DNA of 58,004 nt from Microvirga sp. 3-52. Its GTDB lineage: Bacteria; Pseudomonadota; Alphaproteobacteria; Rhizobiales; Beijerinckiaceae. A model generated the notes under the pieces. That model searched no databases. It was not told the DNA's origin and saw only the letters and a program-made list of their open reading frames with translations. The position numbers and the translations under genes were made by a program. Below are positions 45,387-53,734 of the stretch, piece by piece. The DNA lies in NCBI RefSeq assembly GCF_018383585.1, contig NZ_JAHAMK010000006.1:1-58004 (forward strand). The letters run 5' to 3'. Within the stretch, counting starts at the first letter, position 1. The number at the start of each line of letters is the position of its first letter.

Positions 45387-46454
45387 ATGAGCGCACAAAG
45401 GGTTCTCGTGGTCGGCCTCGGGAACATGGGGCTGTCCCATGCTCTCGCCTACAGCCGGATCGACGGCTACGACATCGTGGGGCTCTGCACGCGCAATATC
45501 GAAGGTATGAGGCTTCCGGCCGCCTTGCAGGAGGCGCAGCGATTCAGCGACTTCGACGAAGCGCTCGCCGCCACGAAGCCGGATGTGGTGTCGATCAATA
45601 CCTGGTCCGACACGCACGCTCCCTATGCGATCCGCGCCATGGAAGCAGGCGCGCACGTCTTCGTGGAGAAGCCGCTCGCCGATACGGTGAAGGATGCCGA
45701 GCGTGTCGTCGAAACGGCCATCCGTACGAAGCGCAAGCTCGTGATCGGGTACATCCTCCGCCACCACCCCTCCTGGATCAAGTTCATCGAAATCGCCAAG
45801 ACGCTCGGCACCCCCCAGGTCTTCCGCATGAACCTCAATCAGCAATCGAGCGGAGCGGCCTGGGAGGCTCACAAGCGCCTGCTGCAATCCCTCTCCCCCA
45901 TCGTCGATTGCGGCGTGCATTACGTCGACGTCATGTGCCAGATCACGAAGGCGAAGCCCGTGCAGGTCCATGGGGTCGGCACGCGCCTGACCGAGGACAT
46001 GCCGGCCGGGATGTACAATTACGGCCATCTCCACGTGACCTTCGATGACGGCTCCGTCGGCTGGTACGAGGCCGGCTGGGGGCCTATGATGAGCGAGACG
46101 GCCTATTTCGTGAAGGACGTGATCGGTCCGAAAGGCAGCGTGAGCATCGTCATGGCCGAGACGGTCGGGGACATCCGGTCCGACGACATCAACGCGCACA
46201 CCAAGACCAACCAGATCCTGCTCCACCATGCCGCCCTCAAGGACGACGGAAGCTTCGCGAAGGCGGACGAGCGCATCGGCACCACGGACGAGCCGGACCA
46301 CGATGCCCTCTGCGAGCGGGAGCAGCGCTTTCTCCTGCACGCGATCCGGGAGGATATGGATCTGACGGATCACATGAACGATGCGGTCCGCTCCCTGCGC
46401 ATCGTGCTGGCGGCCGACGAGGCGGTGCGGACGGGCAGGGTCATATCGCTCTGA
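45387..46454 (+). CDS. Gfo/Idh/MocA family oxidoreductase in the nag operon
   Basis: 355 residues from ATG 45387, 14 bases after nagA; the open frame extends back to 44955 only as an antiparallel shadow within nagA. The Rossmann motif is VVGLGNMG (8-15), EKP is at about 94-96 and a His-containing SPIVDCGVHYVDVMCQ follows. Family members oxidise or epimerise sugars using tightly bound NAD(P); some hydrolyse glycosides by a redox route. Its presence as the last gene of a GlcNAc operon hints at a modified amino sugar as extra substrate, but nothing in the sequence defines which. A repeat A copy follows 47 bases after the stop. Confidence 0.88.
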   Translation: MSAQRVLVVGLGNMGLSHALAYSRIDGYDIVGLCTRNIEGMRLPAALQEAQRFSDFDEALAATKPDVVSINTWSDTHAPYAIRAMEAGAHVFVEKPLADTVKDAERVVETAIRTKRKLVIGYILRHHPSWIKFIEIAKTLGTPQVFRMNLNQQSSGAAWEAHKRLLQSLSPIVDCGVHYVDVMCQITKAKPVQVHGVGTRLTEDMPAGMYNYGHLHVTFDDGSVGWYEAGWGPMMSETAYFVKDVIGPKGSVSIVMAETVGDIRSDDINAHTKTNQILLHHAALKDDGSFAKADERIGTTDEPDHDALCEREQRFLLHAIREDMDLTDHMNDAVRSLRIVLAADEAVRTGRVISL

Positions 46455-46500
46455 GCGCGCGGGTGTTGCGTCCTCTCCTTACTCACAAACATCGAACGTC

Positions 46501-46582
46501 ATGGCCGGCCTTGTGCCGGCCATCCCGATTGAAAGAACGCCGCGCCTCACCGAAACGAGATCACCGGCACAAGGCCGGTGAT
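46501..46582 (+). repeat. Two-hairpin repeat A, copy 2
   Basis: ATGGCCGGC (46501-46509) pairs with GCCGGCCAT (46515-46523), loop CTTGT. ATCACCGGC (46560-46568) pairs with GCCGGTGAT (46574-46582), loop ACAAG. A 36-base spacer separates them. GTC precedes and GACG follows, as in the other copies. It is located between the convergent Gfo/Idh and GNAT genes and can serve as terminator for either strand. Confidence 0.88.
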
Positions 46583-46614
46583 GACGTTGGAGTGAGGTCT
46601 ATGGCCGACATCGA

Positions 46615-47052
46615 TCAACCCTTCTCATAAAGGACGAAGCTGCGGCTGCGCCCGGCGAACTCACGCTCGTATTCCCGTTCCACTCGCCAGCCATGACGTT
46701 CGTAGAAGCGTCGGGCGGCGTGGTTGTCGCGAAAGCATTCAAGGCTCTTTGCACCCAAAGTTTCCGCCTCCCGCAAGAGCACCGCACCGCCACCCCTGCC
46801 GCTGGCAGCGGGTTCCATGAACAGCATGTCGATATGCCCGTCGGTCATGAGCAGGAATCCGACGGGAGTCTTGCGCTCGAGAGCAACCAGCATGCGCGCC
46901 CATGACGAGGCGAAGCGCTCGGCAAAGAAAGCGGCGTTCCGGCCGGTGAGCACATCCTGCTCCAGAATGCCTGCAAAGGCCGCCCGATAGGAGCGTTCGG
47001 CAAGTGTCGCCAGAACCGGAATATCCTCGACCCTGGCAGGCCGCACGATCAC
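46615..47052 (-). CDS. GNAT family N-acetyltransferase
   Basis: 145 residues with the GNAT core: FLLMTDGHIDMLFMEPAASG (strands 4-5), then RGGGAVLLREAE as the acetyl-CoA loop (Q/R-x2-G-x-G/A variant) and the C-terminal RFYERHGWRVEREYE. It transfers an acetyl group from acetyl-CoA to an unknown amine. The start overlaps the stop of the upstream permease by four bases (ATGA), making it the fourth gene of the peptide-importer operon, in the position usually held by the ATPase genes. A substrate delivered by that importer, such as a cell-wall peptide or amino acid, is conceivable but unproven. Confidence 0.85.
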   Translation of the reverse strand: MIVRPARVEDIPVLATLAERSYRAAFAGILEQDVLTGRNAAFFAERFASSWARMLVALERKTPVGFLLMTDGHIDMLFMEPAASGRGGGAVLLREAETLGAKSLECFRDNHAARRFYERHGWRVEREYEREFAGRSRSFVLYEKG

Positions 47053-47873
47053 GGCTGTCCTCTCAGGCGCGGATCGAGGGTATCGCGCAGGGCATCGCCC
47101 AGGAGGTTGAAGCCGAAGGACAGGAACAGGATGGCGAAGCCTGCGAAGATCGCGCTCCAGGGAGAGAGCATGAGGAAGTTGCGGCCTTCCGACAGCATCA
47201 GGCCGAGCGACGGAGTCGGCGGCTGCGTGCCCAACCCTAGGAACGAGAGCGAAGCCTCAACCAGGATGGCGGCGGAGAGCAGCAGGCTCGTCTGGACCAG
47301 GATGACGGAGGCGAGGTTCGGCAGGATGTGCAGGAAGATGATGCGGGGATCCGAAGCCCCGATGGCCTTCGCTCCTGCCACGTACTCGCTCTCGCACAGG
47401 ACGAGAGCCGGACCGCGCAGGAGGCGGGCGAAAATCGGCGTGTAGACGACCGCGATGGCGGCGGCCGCGCTGTAGGTGTGAGGCCCCAGGACGGCGATGA
47501 TGCCGATGGCGAGCAGCATCACCGGGAAGGCGAAGAGCACGTCCATGATGCGCATGATAATGCGGTCGAGCCAGCCCCGATAATAGGCGGCGACGAGGCC
47601 GAGCGCGCCGCCGGCGAGAAGCGCGATGCCGACCGCGAGCAGGCAGGCGATCAGCGACGTGCGATAGCCGTAGAGAATGCGCGTCAGCACGTCACGACCC
47701 AATTGATCGGTACCGAACCAGTTCAATCCGGTCGGTGCCCGCAGACGCCGCGCGACGCTCTGCGCCATGGGATCATAGGGTGCGAACAAAGGCGCCCCAA
47801 CGGCGAGGATGAGCTGGATTGCCACCAGGACGACGGCGAAGGCGAGAAGCTTGTTCTTGGCCAGACGCGACAC
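47049..47873 (-). CDS. Peptide-type ABC transporter permease (DppC/OppC type)
   Basis: 274 residues, six membrane segments, with the N-terminal OppC-like domain (GAPLFAPYDPMAQSVARRLR, then LNWFGTDQLGRDVLTRILYG) and the EAA loop AGAKAIGASDPRIIFLHILPN. The C-terminal SFGFNLLGDALRDTLDPRLRG is the family ending. It pairs with the DppB-type permease encoded three bases upstream. The substrate class (peptides, muropeptides, nickel, opines) is not readable from permeases. The context with anmK and murQ points to muropeptides. Confidence 0.93.
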   Translation of the reverse strand: MSRLAKNKLLAFAVVLVAIQLILAVGAPLFAPYDPMAQSVARRLRAPTGLNWFGTDQLGRDVLTRILYGYRTSLIACLLAVGIALLAGGALGLVAAYYRGWLDRIIMRIMDVLFAFPVMLLAIGIIAVLGPHTYSAAAAIAVVYTPIFARLLRGPALVLCESEYVAGAKAIGASDPRIIFLHILPNLASVILVQTSLLLSAAILVEASLSFLGLGTQPPTPSLGLMLSEGRNFLMLSPWSAIFAGFAILFLSFGFNLLGDALRDTLDPRLRGQP

Positions 47874-47876
47874 GGC

Positions 47877-48824
47877 TCAGGCCCTCACGCGGGGATCGAC
47901 GATGATGTAGAGGAAGTCGACCAGGAAGTTCACGAAAACGAACCCTGCCGTCACCACGAGGATCGTGGCCTGGATCAGCGGATAGTTGCGCTCGGCAATG
48001 GCGCCGAGGATCAGGCGCCCGAGGCCCGGAATGGCGAAGACCTGTTCGACCACGATCGCGCCGCCGAGCAGGTAACCGGTCATGATGCCGACGCTGGTGA
48101 GGAACGGGATCAGGGCGTTGCGCAGGGCATGCTTGTAGACGACGCGCCGCTCCGGCAGGCCTTTGGCCCGAGCGGTGCGGACGTAATCCTGCCCCAGCGC
48201 GTCGAGCATGGCCGAGCGCACGAGGCGCGAGAGATTGGCGAGAATCGGCAGAGCCAGGGCGAAGGCAGGCAACGCCATGCGCTGGAGATTGCCGACGGGA
48301 TCCTCCGAGAAGGGCACATAGCCAAGGGACGCAAATCCCGGCGCCCAGCTGGAGAGGAGCAGGATCAGCACGATCCCGAGCCAGAAGGAGGGAATCGTCA
48401 GCCCGGCGATGGCAGTCACCCGCATGGCAACATCGGCCGCGCCGCCACGCGTCTGCGCCATCAGGCAGCCGACCGGAACGGCGAGAACCGCGCCGATGAC
48501 GAGCGACAGGAAGGTGAGTTCCAGCGTCGGCCACAGATGCAGGAGAATCTCGCTCGCGACCGGGCGGCCCGTCCAGAGGGAGGTGCCGAAATCGCCGCGA
48601 AGCGCAGAGCCGGCCCAGAGCAGGTATTGCTCGACGATGGGGCGATCGAGCCCGACACGACGGTTGAGCTCTGCCATGCGCTCGGGCGTGATCTCGGTAT
48701 TGGCTCCCAGCATGATCGCCACCGCATCGCCGGGGATCATCCGGATCATCAGGAACACGATGATCGATACGCCGAAAAGGACGATGACGAGATCGATGAA
48801 GCGTGCGAGCAGGACGCGGTTCAT
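47877..48824 (-). CDS. Peptide-type ABC transporter permease (DppB/OppB type)
   Basis: 315 residues. The family N-terminus is present (RFIDLVIVLFGVSIIVFLMIR, then PGDAVAIMLG). Six membrane spans follow, with the EAA loop YVRTARAKGLPERRVVYKHAL and LRNALIPFLTSVG. It forms the importer channel with the DppC-type gene three bases downstream. The binding-protein gene lies 68 bases upstream on the same strand. Confidence 0.93.
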   Translation of the reverse strand: MNRVLLARFIDLVIVLFGVSIIVFLMIRMIPGDAVAIMLGANTEITPERMAELNRRVGLDRPIVEQYLLWAGSALRGDFGTSLWTGRPVASEILLHLWPTLELTFLSLVIGAVLAVPVGCLMAQTRGGAADVAMRVTAIAGLTIPSFWLGIVLILLLSSWAPGFASLGYVPFSEDPVGNLQRMALPAFALALPILANLSRLVRSAMLDALGQDYVRTARAKGLPERRVVYKHALRNALIPFLTSVGIMTGYLLGGAIVVEQVFAIPGLGRLILGAIAERNYPLIQATILVVTAGFVFVNFLVDFLYIIVDPRVRA

Positions 48825-48892
48825 TCAGCCAGGCTCTTTTCAAGAAAGATCCCGGCGCCATACGAAGACAGCGCCGGGACGATGAAGGATGT

Positions 48893-50392
48893 TCAGTAGG
48901 ACGCGCTGCGCAGACTCAGGAGCGAGCGGTTCGGCATCGTGTCGAAGCCCTGCAGCTTGCTGTTCATGGCCGAGAACAGGGTGCCGTAGGTCAGATGCGC
49001 CACCGGGCCCGAGCAGGCGAGCTTCTGCTGCACCTTGTCATAGGCTGCCTTCCGCGCGGCCTGATCCTGAGAGGTGCGGGCCTGATCGAGCAGTCCGTCC
49101 ATCTCCGCATCGGAGTATTTGAACACGTTGGTCGAACCGCCCGTGCGGAAAGTGCGGTAGAAATAATCATCCGGATCGGGCTGCCCCGCATTGAGGGACG
49201 CGAACAGGTCGAAGTTGCTGTTGCGCCAATCCTGGATGAACTGGCCCTGCTCCTGGTTGATCAGCTCGACCTTGAAGCCTGCCTTGTTCAGTTGCTCCTG
49301 CACCACCTGGGCGATGTCCTTGATGTCCTGACGCGGCAGGACCTTCATGGTGACGGCGACGGGCGTTGCCACGCCCGCCTCCTTCAAGAGGGCCTGCGCC
49401 TTGGCAGGATCGGGCTTGTAGCAGGCGAACTGGTTCACATCGAGCGCCCAGGATTTCAGGGCCGGCGAGAGCGGGCCGCCCGGGACGCCGGCGCCGAAGA
49501 GGGCCGCGTCCACGATCTCCTGGCGGTTGATGGCGTAGTTCACCGCCTCACGCACCTTCGGGTTGTCGAAGGGAGGCTTCGACACGTTCATGCCGATGAG
49601 CGTGTAGGCGAGATCCATGGTCTCGGAGAGCTTCACGTTCGGCTTGCCCTTGAGCTGGAGCGCTGTGGCGGCGTCGATGTTGGGCAGCAGCGCATATTGC
49701 CCGTTGCTCAAGCCCACCTGACGGGTCGCCGATTCCGGCACGATGTTGAACTTCAGTCCTGCGAGCTTCGGCAGTCCCTTGTCCCAATAGGCCTCGTTCC
49801 TGGTGAGCAGGATGAAGCCGTTCGGCTGCCATTCCTGGAACTTGTACGGGCCGGTGCCGACCGGCGCCTTCTGCAGGGCATCCTTGTTCGCCTCCATGGC
49901 GCTCGGCACGATGGCAATGGTGGCGAGCGAACTCAGAAGAGCCGCAGACGGCTCCTTGAGCTTCAGTTCCACGGTGGTGGCATCGACCGCGTTGGCGCTC
50001 TCGACAGCGGAGAGGCGGCTTGCCAGCGGCGACGCGATGTCCTTGCTCAGCAGGCGCTTGATCGTGGACACCACATCCTCGGCCTCCATGGCGGAGCCAT
50101 CGTGGAATGTCACGCCCGGGCGCAGCTTGAAGGTATAGGTCTTGCCGTCTGACGACACGGTCCAGGACTCGGCAAGGCCCGGGATGGTCTTCAAGTCCTT
50201 GTCGATGGCAGTGAGGCCCTCGTAGATGTTGCCGTTCACCACCATGAAGCTCGGAAAGGCGGTGATGAGATGCGGATCGAGGCCCGTCGGGCCATTATCC
50301 ACGCCGATCTCCAGAACCTGAGCCGAAGCGGAAGCCATCGCCGCCACCATGAAACCTGCACCGATTGCGCTGCGCAGTGCTGACCTGACCAT
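48893..50392 (-). CDS. Peptide-type ABC transporter substrate-binding protein (family 5)
   Basis: 499 residues with a signal peptide ending near ASASA-QVL (residue 24). Family 5 motifs are TGLDPHLITAFPSF, the conserved LAESWTVSSDGKTYTFKLRP and TGPYKFQEWQPNG. These proteins bind di- to oligopeptides, nickel or glycopeptides in the periplasm. It is the first gene of an operon with two permeases and a GNAT gene, divergent from anmK over 141 bases. The neighbourhood suggests a cell-wall muropeptide ligand. No ATPase gene is in the operon. Confidence 0.93.
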   Translation of the reverse strand: MVRSALRSAIGAGFMVAAMASASAQVLEIGVDNGPTGLDPHLITAFPSFMVVNGNIYEGLTAIDKDLKTIPGLAESWTVSSDGKTYTFKLRPGVTFHDGSAMEAEDVVSTIKRLLSKDIASPLASRLSAVESANAVDATTVELKLKEPSAALLSSLATIAIVPSAMEANKDALQKAPVGTGPYKFQEWQPNGFILLTRNEAYWDKGLPKLAGLKFNIVPESATRQVGLSNGQYALLPNIDAATALQLKGKPNVKLSETMDLAYTLIGMNVSKPPFDNPKVREAVNYAINRQEIVDAALFGAGVPGGPLSPALKSWALDVNQFACYKPDPAKAQALLKEAGVATPVAVTMKVLPRQDIKDIAQVVQEQLNKAGFKVELINQEQGQFIQDWRNSNFDLFASLNAGQPDPDDYFYRTFRTGGSTNVFKYSDAEMDGLLDQARTSQDQAARKAAYDKVQQKLACSGPVAHLTYGTLFSAMNSKLQGFDTMPNRSLLSLRSASY

Positions 50393-50533
50393 GCGTCATT
50401 TCTCCCTTGGAAGCCGCCAGAGGTTTATAGGCCATCGCCGGGAACCTGTCATGGTCCAATCTCATACCACTCTGGACCCCCTCACGGCCTGTGCTATGGT
50501 CGGCGGATCAACGAGAGCATCCCGGAGCATCAA
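50393..50533. promoter_or_regulatory. Divergent promoter region, importer / anmK, with inverted repeat
   Basis: The 141 bases between the binding-protein start and anmK contain GGTCCA (50453-50458) mirrored by TGGACC (50473-50478). Inside them TGGT (50452-50455) faces ACCA (50466-50469). The layout suits a dimeric repressor controlling both directions. GGTCC with a nearby ATAC is shared with the region before murQ (52732-52749). The operator call is a hypothesis. Confidence 0.4.
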
Positions 50534-51631
50534 ATGACGCAACGCCCCATCGTCAAGGCCATCGGCGTGATCAGCGGCACGTCCATGGACGGGATCGACG
50601 TCTCCGTCGTGGAGACGGACGGCGATACCGTCGTGAGGCCCGGACCCGGGCGGACCTTCTCGTATCCGGAGGATTTGAGAAAGACTCTCCAGGCGCTGGT
50701 CGCCGAGCCGGCGCGTGCCCAGAGCGAGCCGCTTCAGGATCTCGAGCAGGCGGTGACGGATGCCCATATCGTGGCGATCCGGCGCTTCATGACGGAAGCC
50801 GGAATTGCCGCCAGTGACGTGAGCCTGATCGGCTTCCACGGCCAGACCGTCTACCACCGGCCTGAAGCGCGCTTCACGCGCCAGCTCGGCCTCGGCGACC
50901 GGGTGGCATCGGCGCTCGGCATCGACACCGTCTATCGCTTCCGTCACGCCGATGTGGCCTCGGGCGGGGAAGGCGCGCCGTTCGTTCCGCTCTATCACCG
51001 CGCCTTGGCGAGCAAGCTCGCCCAGCCCGTCATGATCCTCAATCTCGGCGGCGTCGGGAACGTCACCTATATCGACGGCGACGTGGTGATCGCCTTCGAC
51101 ACCGGCCCCGCGAGCGCGCTGCTCGACGATTTCATCCTGCGCCGTCGGGGCCTGAGCTTCGACGAGAATGGACAATTGGCCGCCTCCGGCAAAGCGGACA
51201 CGACGCTCGTCGCGGAGTTCATGAACAACCCGTTCTTCGACCGCCCTGCCCCGAAATCCCTCGACCGTCAGGACTTCCACGCCCGCGCCAAGGGTGTGGA
51301 GGCGCTGTCAGATGCGGACGGTGCCGCCACCTTGGCGGAGTTCACCATTCAATCCGTCATCGCCTCGCTGCGCCATGTTCCGCGCGCGCCGCAACGCTGG
51401 CTCGTCACCGGCGGCGGGCGGCGCAATGCCCATTTCATGACGCGCCTGCACGAGGAACTGGGCGTCGCCGTCGATCCGGTCGAGGCGGTGGGCTGGGACG
51501 GCGACTTCCTGGAGGCCCAGGCCTTCGGCTATCTCGCCGTGAGATCCACGCTCGGGCTGCCCCTGAGCCTGCCCACCACGACGGGCGTGCCGCATCCCAT
51601 GCCGGGCGGCGAACTGCACCGCGCCGCGTGA
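50534..51631 (+). CDS. anmK: Anhydro-N-acetylmuramic acid kinase
   Basis: 365 residues, standard AnmK length. The N-terminal phosphate loop is VISGTSMDGIDVSVVE (14-20 core). Catalytic-Asp and sugar-site segments are seen in FHGQTVYHRP, RHADVASGGEGAPFVPLYH, LNLGGVGNVTYI, FDTGPASALLDDF and LVTGGGRRNAHFM. It cleaves the 1,6-anhydro ring of anhMurNAc and phosphorylates it in one step, giving MurNAc-6-phosphate for MurQ. anhMurNAc comes from lytic transglycosylases (such as 15951-16790) during wall turnover. The serine hydrolase gene follows after seven bases. Confidence 0.96.
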   Translation: MTQRPIVKAIGVISGTSMDGIDVSVVETDGDTVVRPGPGRTFSYPEDLRKTLQALVAEPARAQSEPLQDLEQAVTDAHIVAIRRFMTEAGIAASDVSLIGFHGQTVYHRPEARFTRQLGLGDRVASALGIDTVYRFRHADVASGGEGAPFVPLYHRALASKLAQPVMILNLGGVGNVTYIDGDVVIAFDTGPASALLDDFILRRRGLSFDENGQLAASGKADTTLVAEFMNNPFFDRPAPKSLDRQDFHARAKGVEALSDADGAATLAEFTIQSVIASLRHVPRAPQRWLVTGGGRRNAHFMTRLHEELGVAVDPVEAVGWDGDFLEAQAFGYLAVRSTLGLPLSLPTTTGVPHPMPGGELHRAA

Positions 51632-51638
51632 TCCTGCC

Positions 51639-52655
51639 ATGGCTCCGTCTGCTCTGATCGAACAAGCCTTCGCGCCTGCCGCCGCCTCCATTCGCGACGG
51701 CAACATTCCGGCCGCGGTGCTCGGCATCGTCACGGCCGGCGGCGAGCGTGCCGTGCAATGGGCGGGACATGCGCAGATCGAGCCGGAGCGGGACATTGTT
51801 TCCCGTGAAACATGGTTCGACCTTGCGTCCCTGACCAAGGTGATCTTCACGACGACGCGCATTCTGCAACTGGTCGAAGCAGGCAGGATATCCCTCGACG
51901 ATCCACTGGTGACGGTCATCCCGGATCTGCGCCAATACGACATGAACGCGGTCGAGCGGCGCCTTACGTTCCGTCAATGTCTGGCGCACCAGACGCATCT
52001 GCCCGCGGTCGAGCCGCTCTACACCTACGGCCAGGACCCGAACACCTTGCGGGCCTTCATCCTGCAGCGCGTCTGGCAGGCCGGTCCGCCGGTCTATTCC
52101 GACATCAACTTCATGCTGCTCGGCATCGCCATCGAGCGCATCACGGGTCAGGCGCTGATCGATCAGCCCCTGCCTGAAAAGCTCTCGTTCCGGCCCGATC
52201 CGAAACTCTGCGCCGCAACGGAAAGAGACACCTGGCGCGGACGCGTGATCCGGGGCGAGGTGCATGACGAGAACGCCTTCGCCCTCGGCGGCGCCTCGGG
52301 CCATGCGGGACTGTTCGGAACCATCGACGGCGTGCTCGATTTCGCTCACTCGCTGTTCGACGGCTCCGCCCTTTCGCCCGATTCCATCGAGGCCATCCGC
52401 ACGCGTCAATCGGAGAAGCGCACGGTCGGCTGGGAGGGCTTCCATCCCGGCTGGCACGGAGGCGATTCCTGCTCTCCCGATACCATCGGTCATACGGGCT
52501 TCACGGGCACCGGACTCTGGATCGATTTCGACCGCGGTCTTGCTTGGTCGCTGCTCACCAACCGCGTCCATCCGAGCCGGCACAAGGACAGCGGAATCCT
52601 GGCGCTTCGCCGTGCAACGGGCGAGCAGGTGATCGCGTTGTTCGACCGACGGTAG
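51639..52655 (+). CDS. Class C beta-lactamase-fold serine hydrolase, possible cytosolic muropeptide amidase
   Basis: 338 residues. Catalytic motifs are Ser64-Leu-Thr-Lys67 (ASLTKVIF), Tyr153-Ser-Asp (PVYSDINFML) and an HTG third motif (GHTGFTGTGLWIDF). The N-terminus (MAPSALIEQAFAPAAASIRD) has no signal peptide, so it should act in the cytosol. Proteins of this fold include beta-lactamases, esterases and AmiE (YbbE) of the Bacillus subtilis murQ operon, an N-acetylmuramoyl-L-alanine amidase. Sandwiched between anmK (seven bases upstream) and murQ, an amidase that strips the peptide from imported anhMurNAc-peptides, replacing AmpD, is the most economical guess. Antibiotic hydrolysis is unlikely for a cytosolic enzyme. 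Confidence 0.8.
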   Translation: MAPSALIEQAFAPAAASIRDGNIPAAVLGIVTAGGERAVQWAGHAQIEPERDIVSRETWFDLASLTKVIFTTTRILQLVEAGRISLDDPLVTVIPDLRQYDMNAVERRLTFRQCLAHQTHLPAVEPLYTYGQDPNTLRAFILQRVWQAGPPVYSDINFMLLGIAIERITGQALIDQPLPEKLSFRPDPKLCAATERDTWRGRVIRGEVHDENAFALGGASGHAGLFGTIDGVLDFAHSLFDGSALSPDSIEAIRTRQSEKRTVGWEGFHPGWHGGDSCSPDTIGHTGFTGTGLWIDFDRGLAWSLLTNRVHPSRHKDSGILALRRATGEQVIALFDRR

Positions 52656-52731
52656 CGACTTTAAGGATGCCAACAGAAAGTTGACTGTTCCTCTCGCCTG
52701 ATCGCCCTGCGGGCCATTGTTGCGGCTGCCA

Positions 52732-52749
52732 ACTGGTCCTATACTGGTC
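52732..52749 (+). promoter_or_regulatory. Candidate operator before murQ
   Basis: ACTGGTC occurs at 52732-52738 and again at 52743-52749, an 11-base direct repeat close to one helical turn, 19 bases before the murQ start. TTGGTATAA follows at 52760-52768. GGTC...ATAC elements recall HutC/NagR-type GntR operators. No experimental consensus for this regulator is known to me. Confidence 0.35.
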
Positions 52750-52767
52750 TGGAAGAAAGTTGGTATA

Positions 52768-53658
52768 ATGGCGACAGAACATTTCAGTACCCGCTACCAG
52801 GATCTCGACACCTGGCCGAGCCTCGACGTTCTCTCGGCCTTCTACGAAGGTCAGCTCTCGGCGGTGGCAGCCGTCAGGCCGTCCCTCCCGGCCATCGCGG
52901 CGGCGGCGGAAGAGGCGGTCAAGCGCCTGCGCCGCGGCGGACGGCTCGTCTATGCGGGCGCCGGCACCTCGGGCCGCATCGGCGTCCAGGATGGAACGGA
53001 ACTGCCGCCGACCTTCAACTGGCCCGATGAAAGGGTGGTCTATCTGATCGCCGGCGGCACGGGCGCCATTATGCAGGCCGTCGAAAACGCCGAGGATTCG
53101 GTCGAGGAAGGCATTGCCGGAATCCGCAACAACAATATCGGCCCCGACGACGTGGTGATCGGTGTCGCGGCCAGCGGCCAGACACCGTTCACCATCGCGG
53201 CCCTGAAGGAGGCGGCCTCCCGCGGCGCACAGACCATCGGCATCTCCAACAATCCCGACACGCCCATTCTCGAAGCCTGCTCCCACCCGATTCTCGCCGA
53301 TACCGGCGAGGAGGTGATCGCCGGCTCGACACGCATGAAGGCGGGCACGGCGCAGAAGATCATCCTCAACCTGCTCTCGACCCTGATCATGGTGCGCCTC
53401 GACAGGGTCTATCGCGGCCTGATGGTCAACATGCGCGCGACGAACGCCAAGCTGCGCCGGCGCAGCGAGATCATGGTCTCGCAGATCACCGATTGCGACG
53501 ATGCCACGGCCATCGAGGCGATCCGGCAATCGGACGGCGACCTGAAAACGGCCGTCCTCATCGCCTTGGGCGCCGGCCCGGCGGAAGCGCGCGGCGCGCT
53601 CGAACGAAACGGCGGCAATCTGCGCAAAGCCCTGGCAGACTTCTCCAAGTCTCCCTAA
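52768..53658 (+). CDS. murQ: N-acetylmuramic acid 6-phosphate etherase
   Basis: 296 residues from ATG 52768, with GGAAGAAAG before it; the frame is open to 52717 without similarity. The SIS domain has YAGAGTSGRIGVQDGTELPP, where Glu78 matches the catalytic acid of E. coli MurQ, and AVENAEDSVEEG around the second conserved acid. VAASGQTPFTIAAL and AGSTRMKAGTAQKIILNLLS are also typical. It removes D-lactate from MurNAc-6-P to give GlcNAc-6-P, which NagA (44239-45372) can use. It lies 112 bases after the serine hydrolase, with its own candidate operator. The 3' end is inside a 20-base tandem duplication. Confidence 0.96.
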   Translation: MATEHFSTRYQDLDTWPSLDVLSAFYEGQLSAVAAVRPSLPAIAAAAEEAVKRLRRGGRLVYAGAGTSGRIGVQDGTELPPTFNWPDERVVYLIAGGTGAIMQAVENAEDSVEEGIAGIRNNNIGPDDVVIGVAASGQTPFTIAALKEAASRGAQTIGISNNPDTPILEACSHPILADTGEEVIAGSTRMKAGTAQKIILNLLSTLIMVRLDRVYRGLMVNMRATNAKLRRRSEIMVSQITDCDDATAIEAIRQSDGDLKTAVLIALGAGPAEARGALERNGGNLRKALADFSKSP

Positions 53659-53678
53659 ACTTCTCGAAGTCTCCCTAA
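53639..53678 (+). repeat. 20-base tandem duplication over the murQ stop codon
   Basis: Unit 53639-53658 (ACTTCTCCAAGTCTCCCTAA) is repeated at 53659-53678 with one change (C to G). The first copy contains the last codons and TAA of murQ. The duplicate lies just outside the gene and leaves the protein unaltered. Confidence 0.9.
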
Positions 53679-53734
53679 TAAGGACGACATAACGGGCCGG
53701 CCGGGTGACCGGCTGAAAGAAGAGGCAAGGGGTC

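Noticed and set aside
51639..52655. Reading the serine hydrolase as an antibiotic-resistance beta-lactamase
   Set aside because: It lacks a signal peptide and its third motif is HTG in a metabolic operon; the fold is shared with many non-resistance enzymes.
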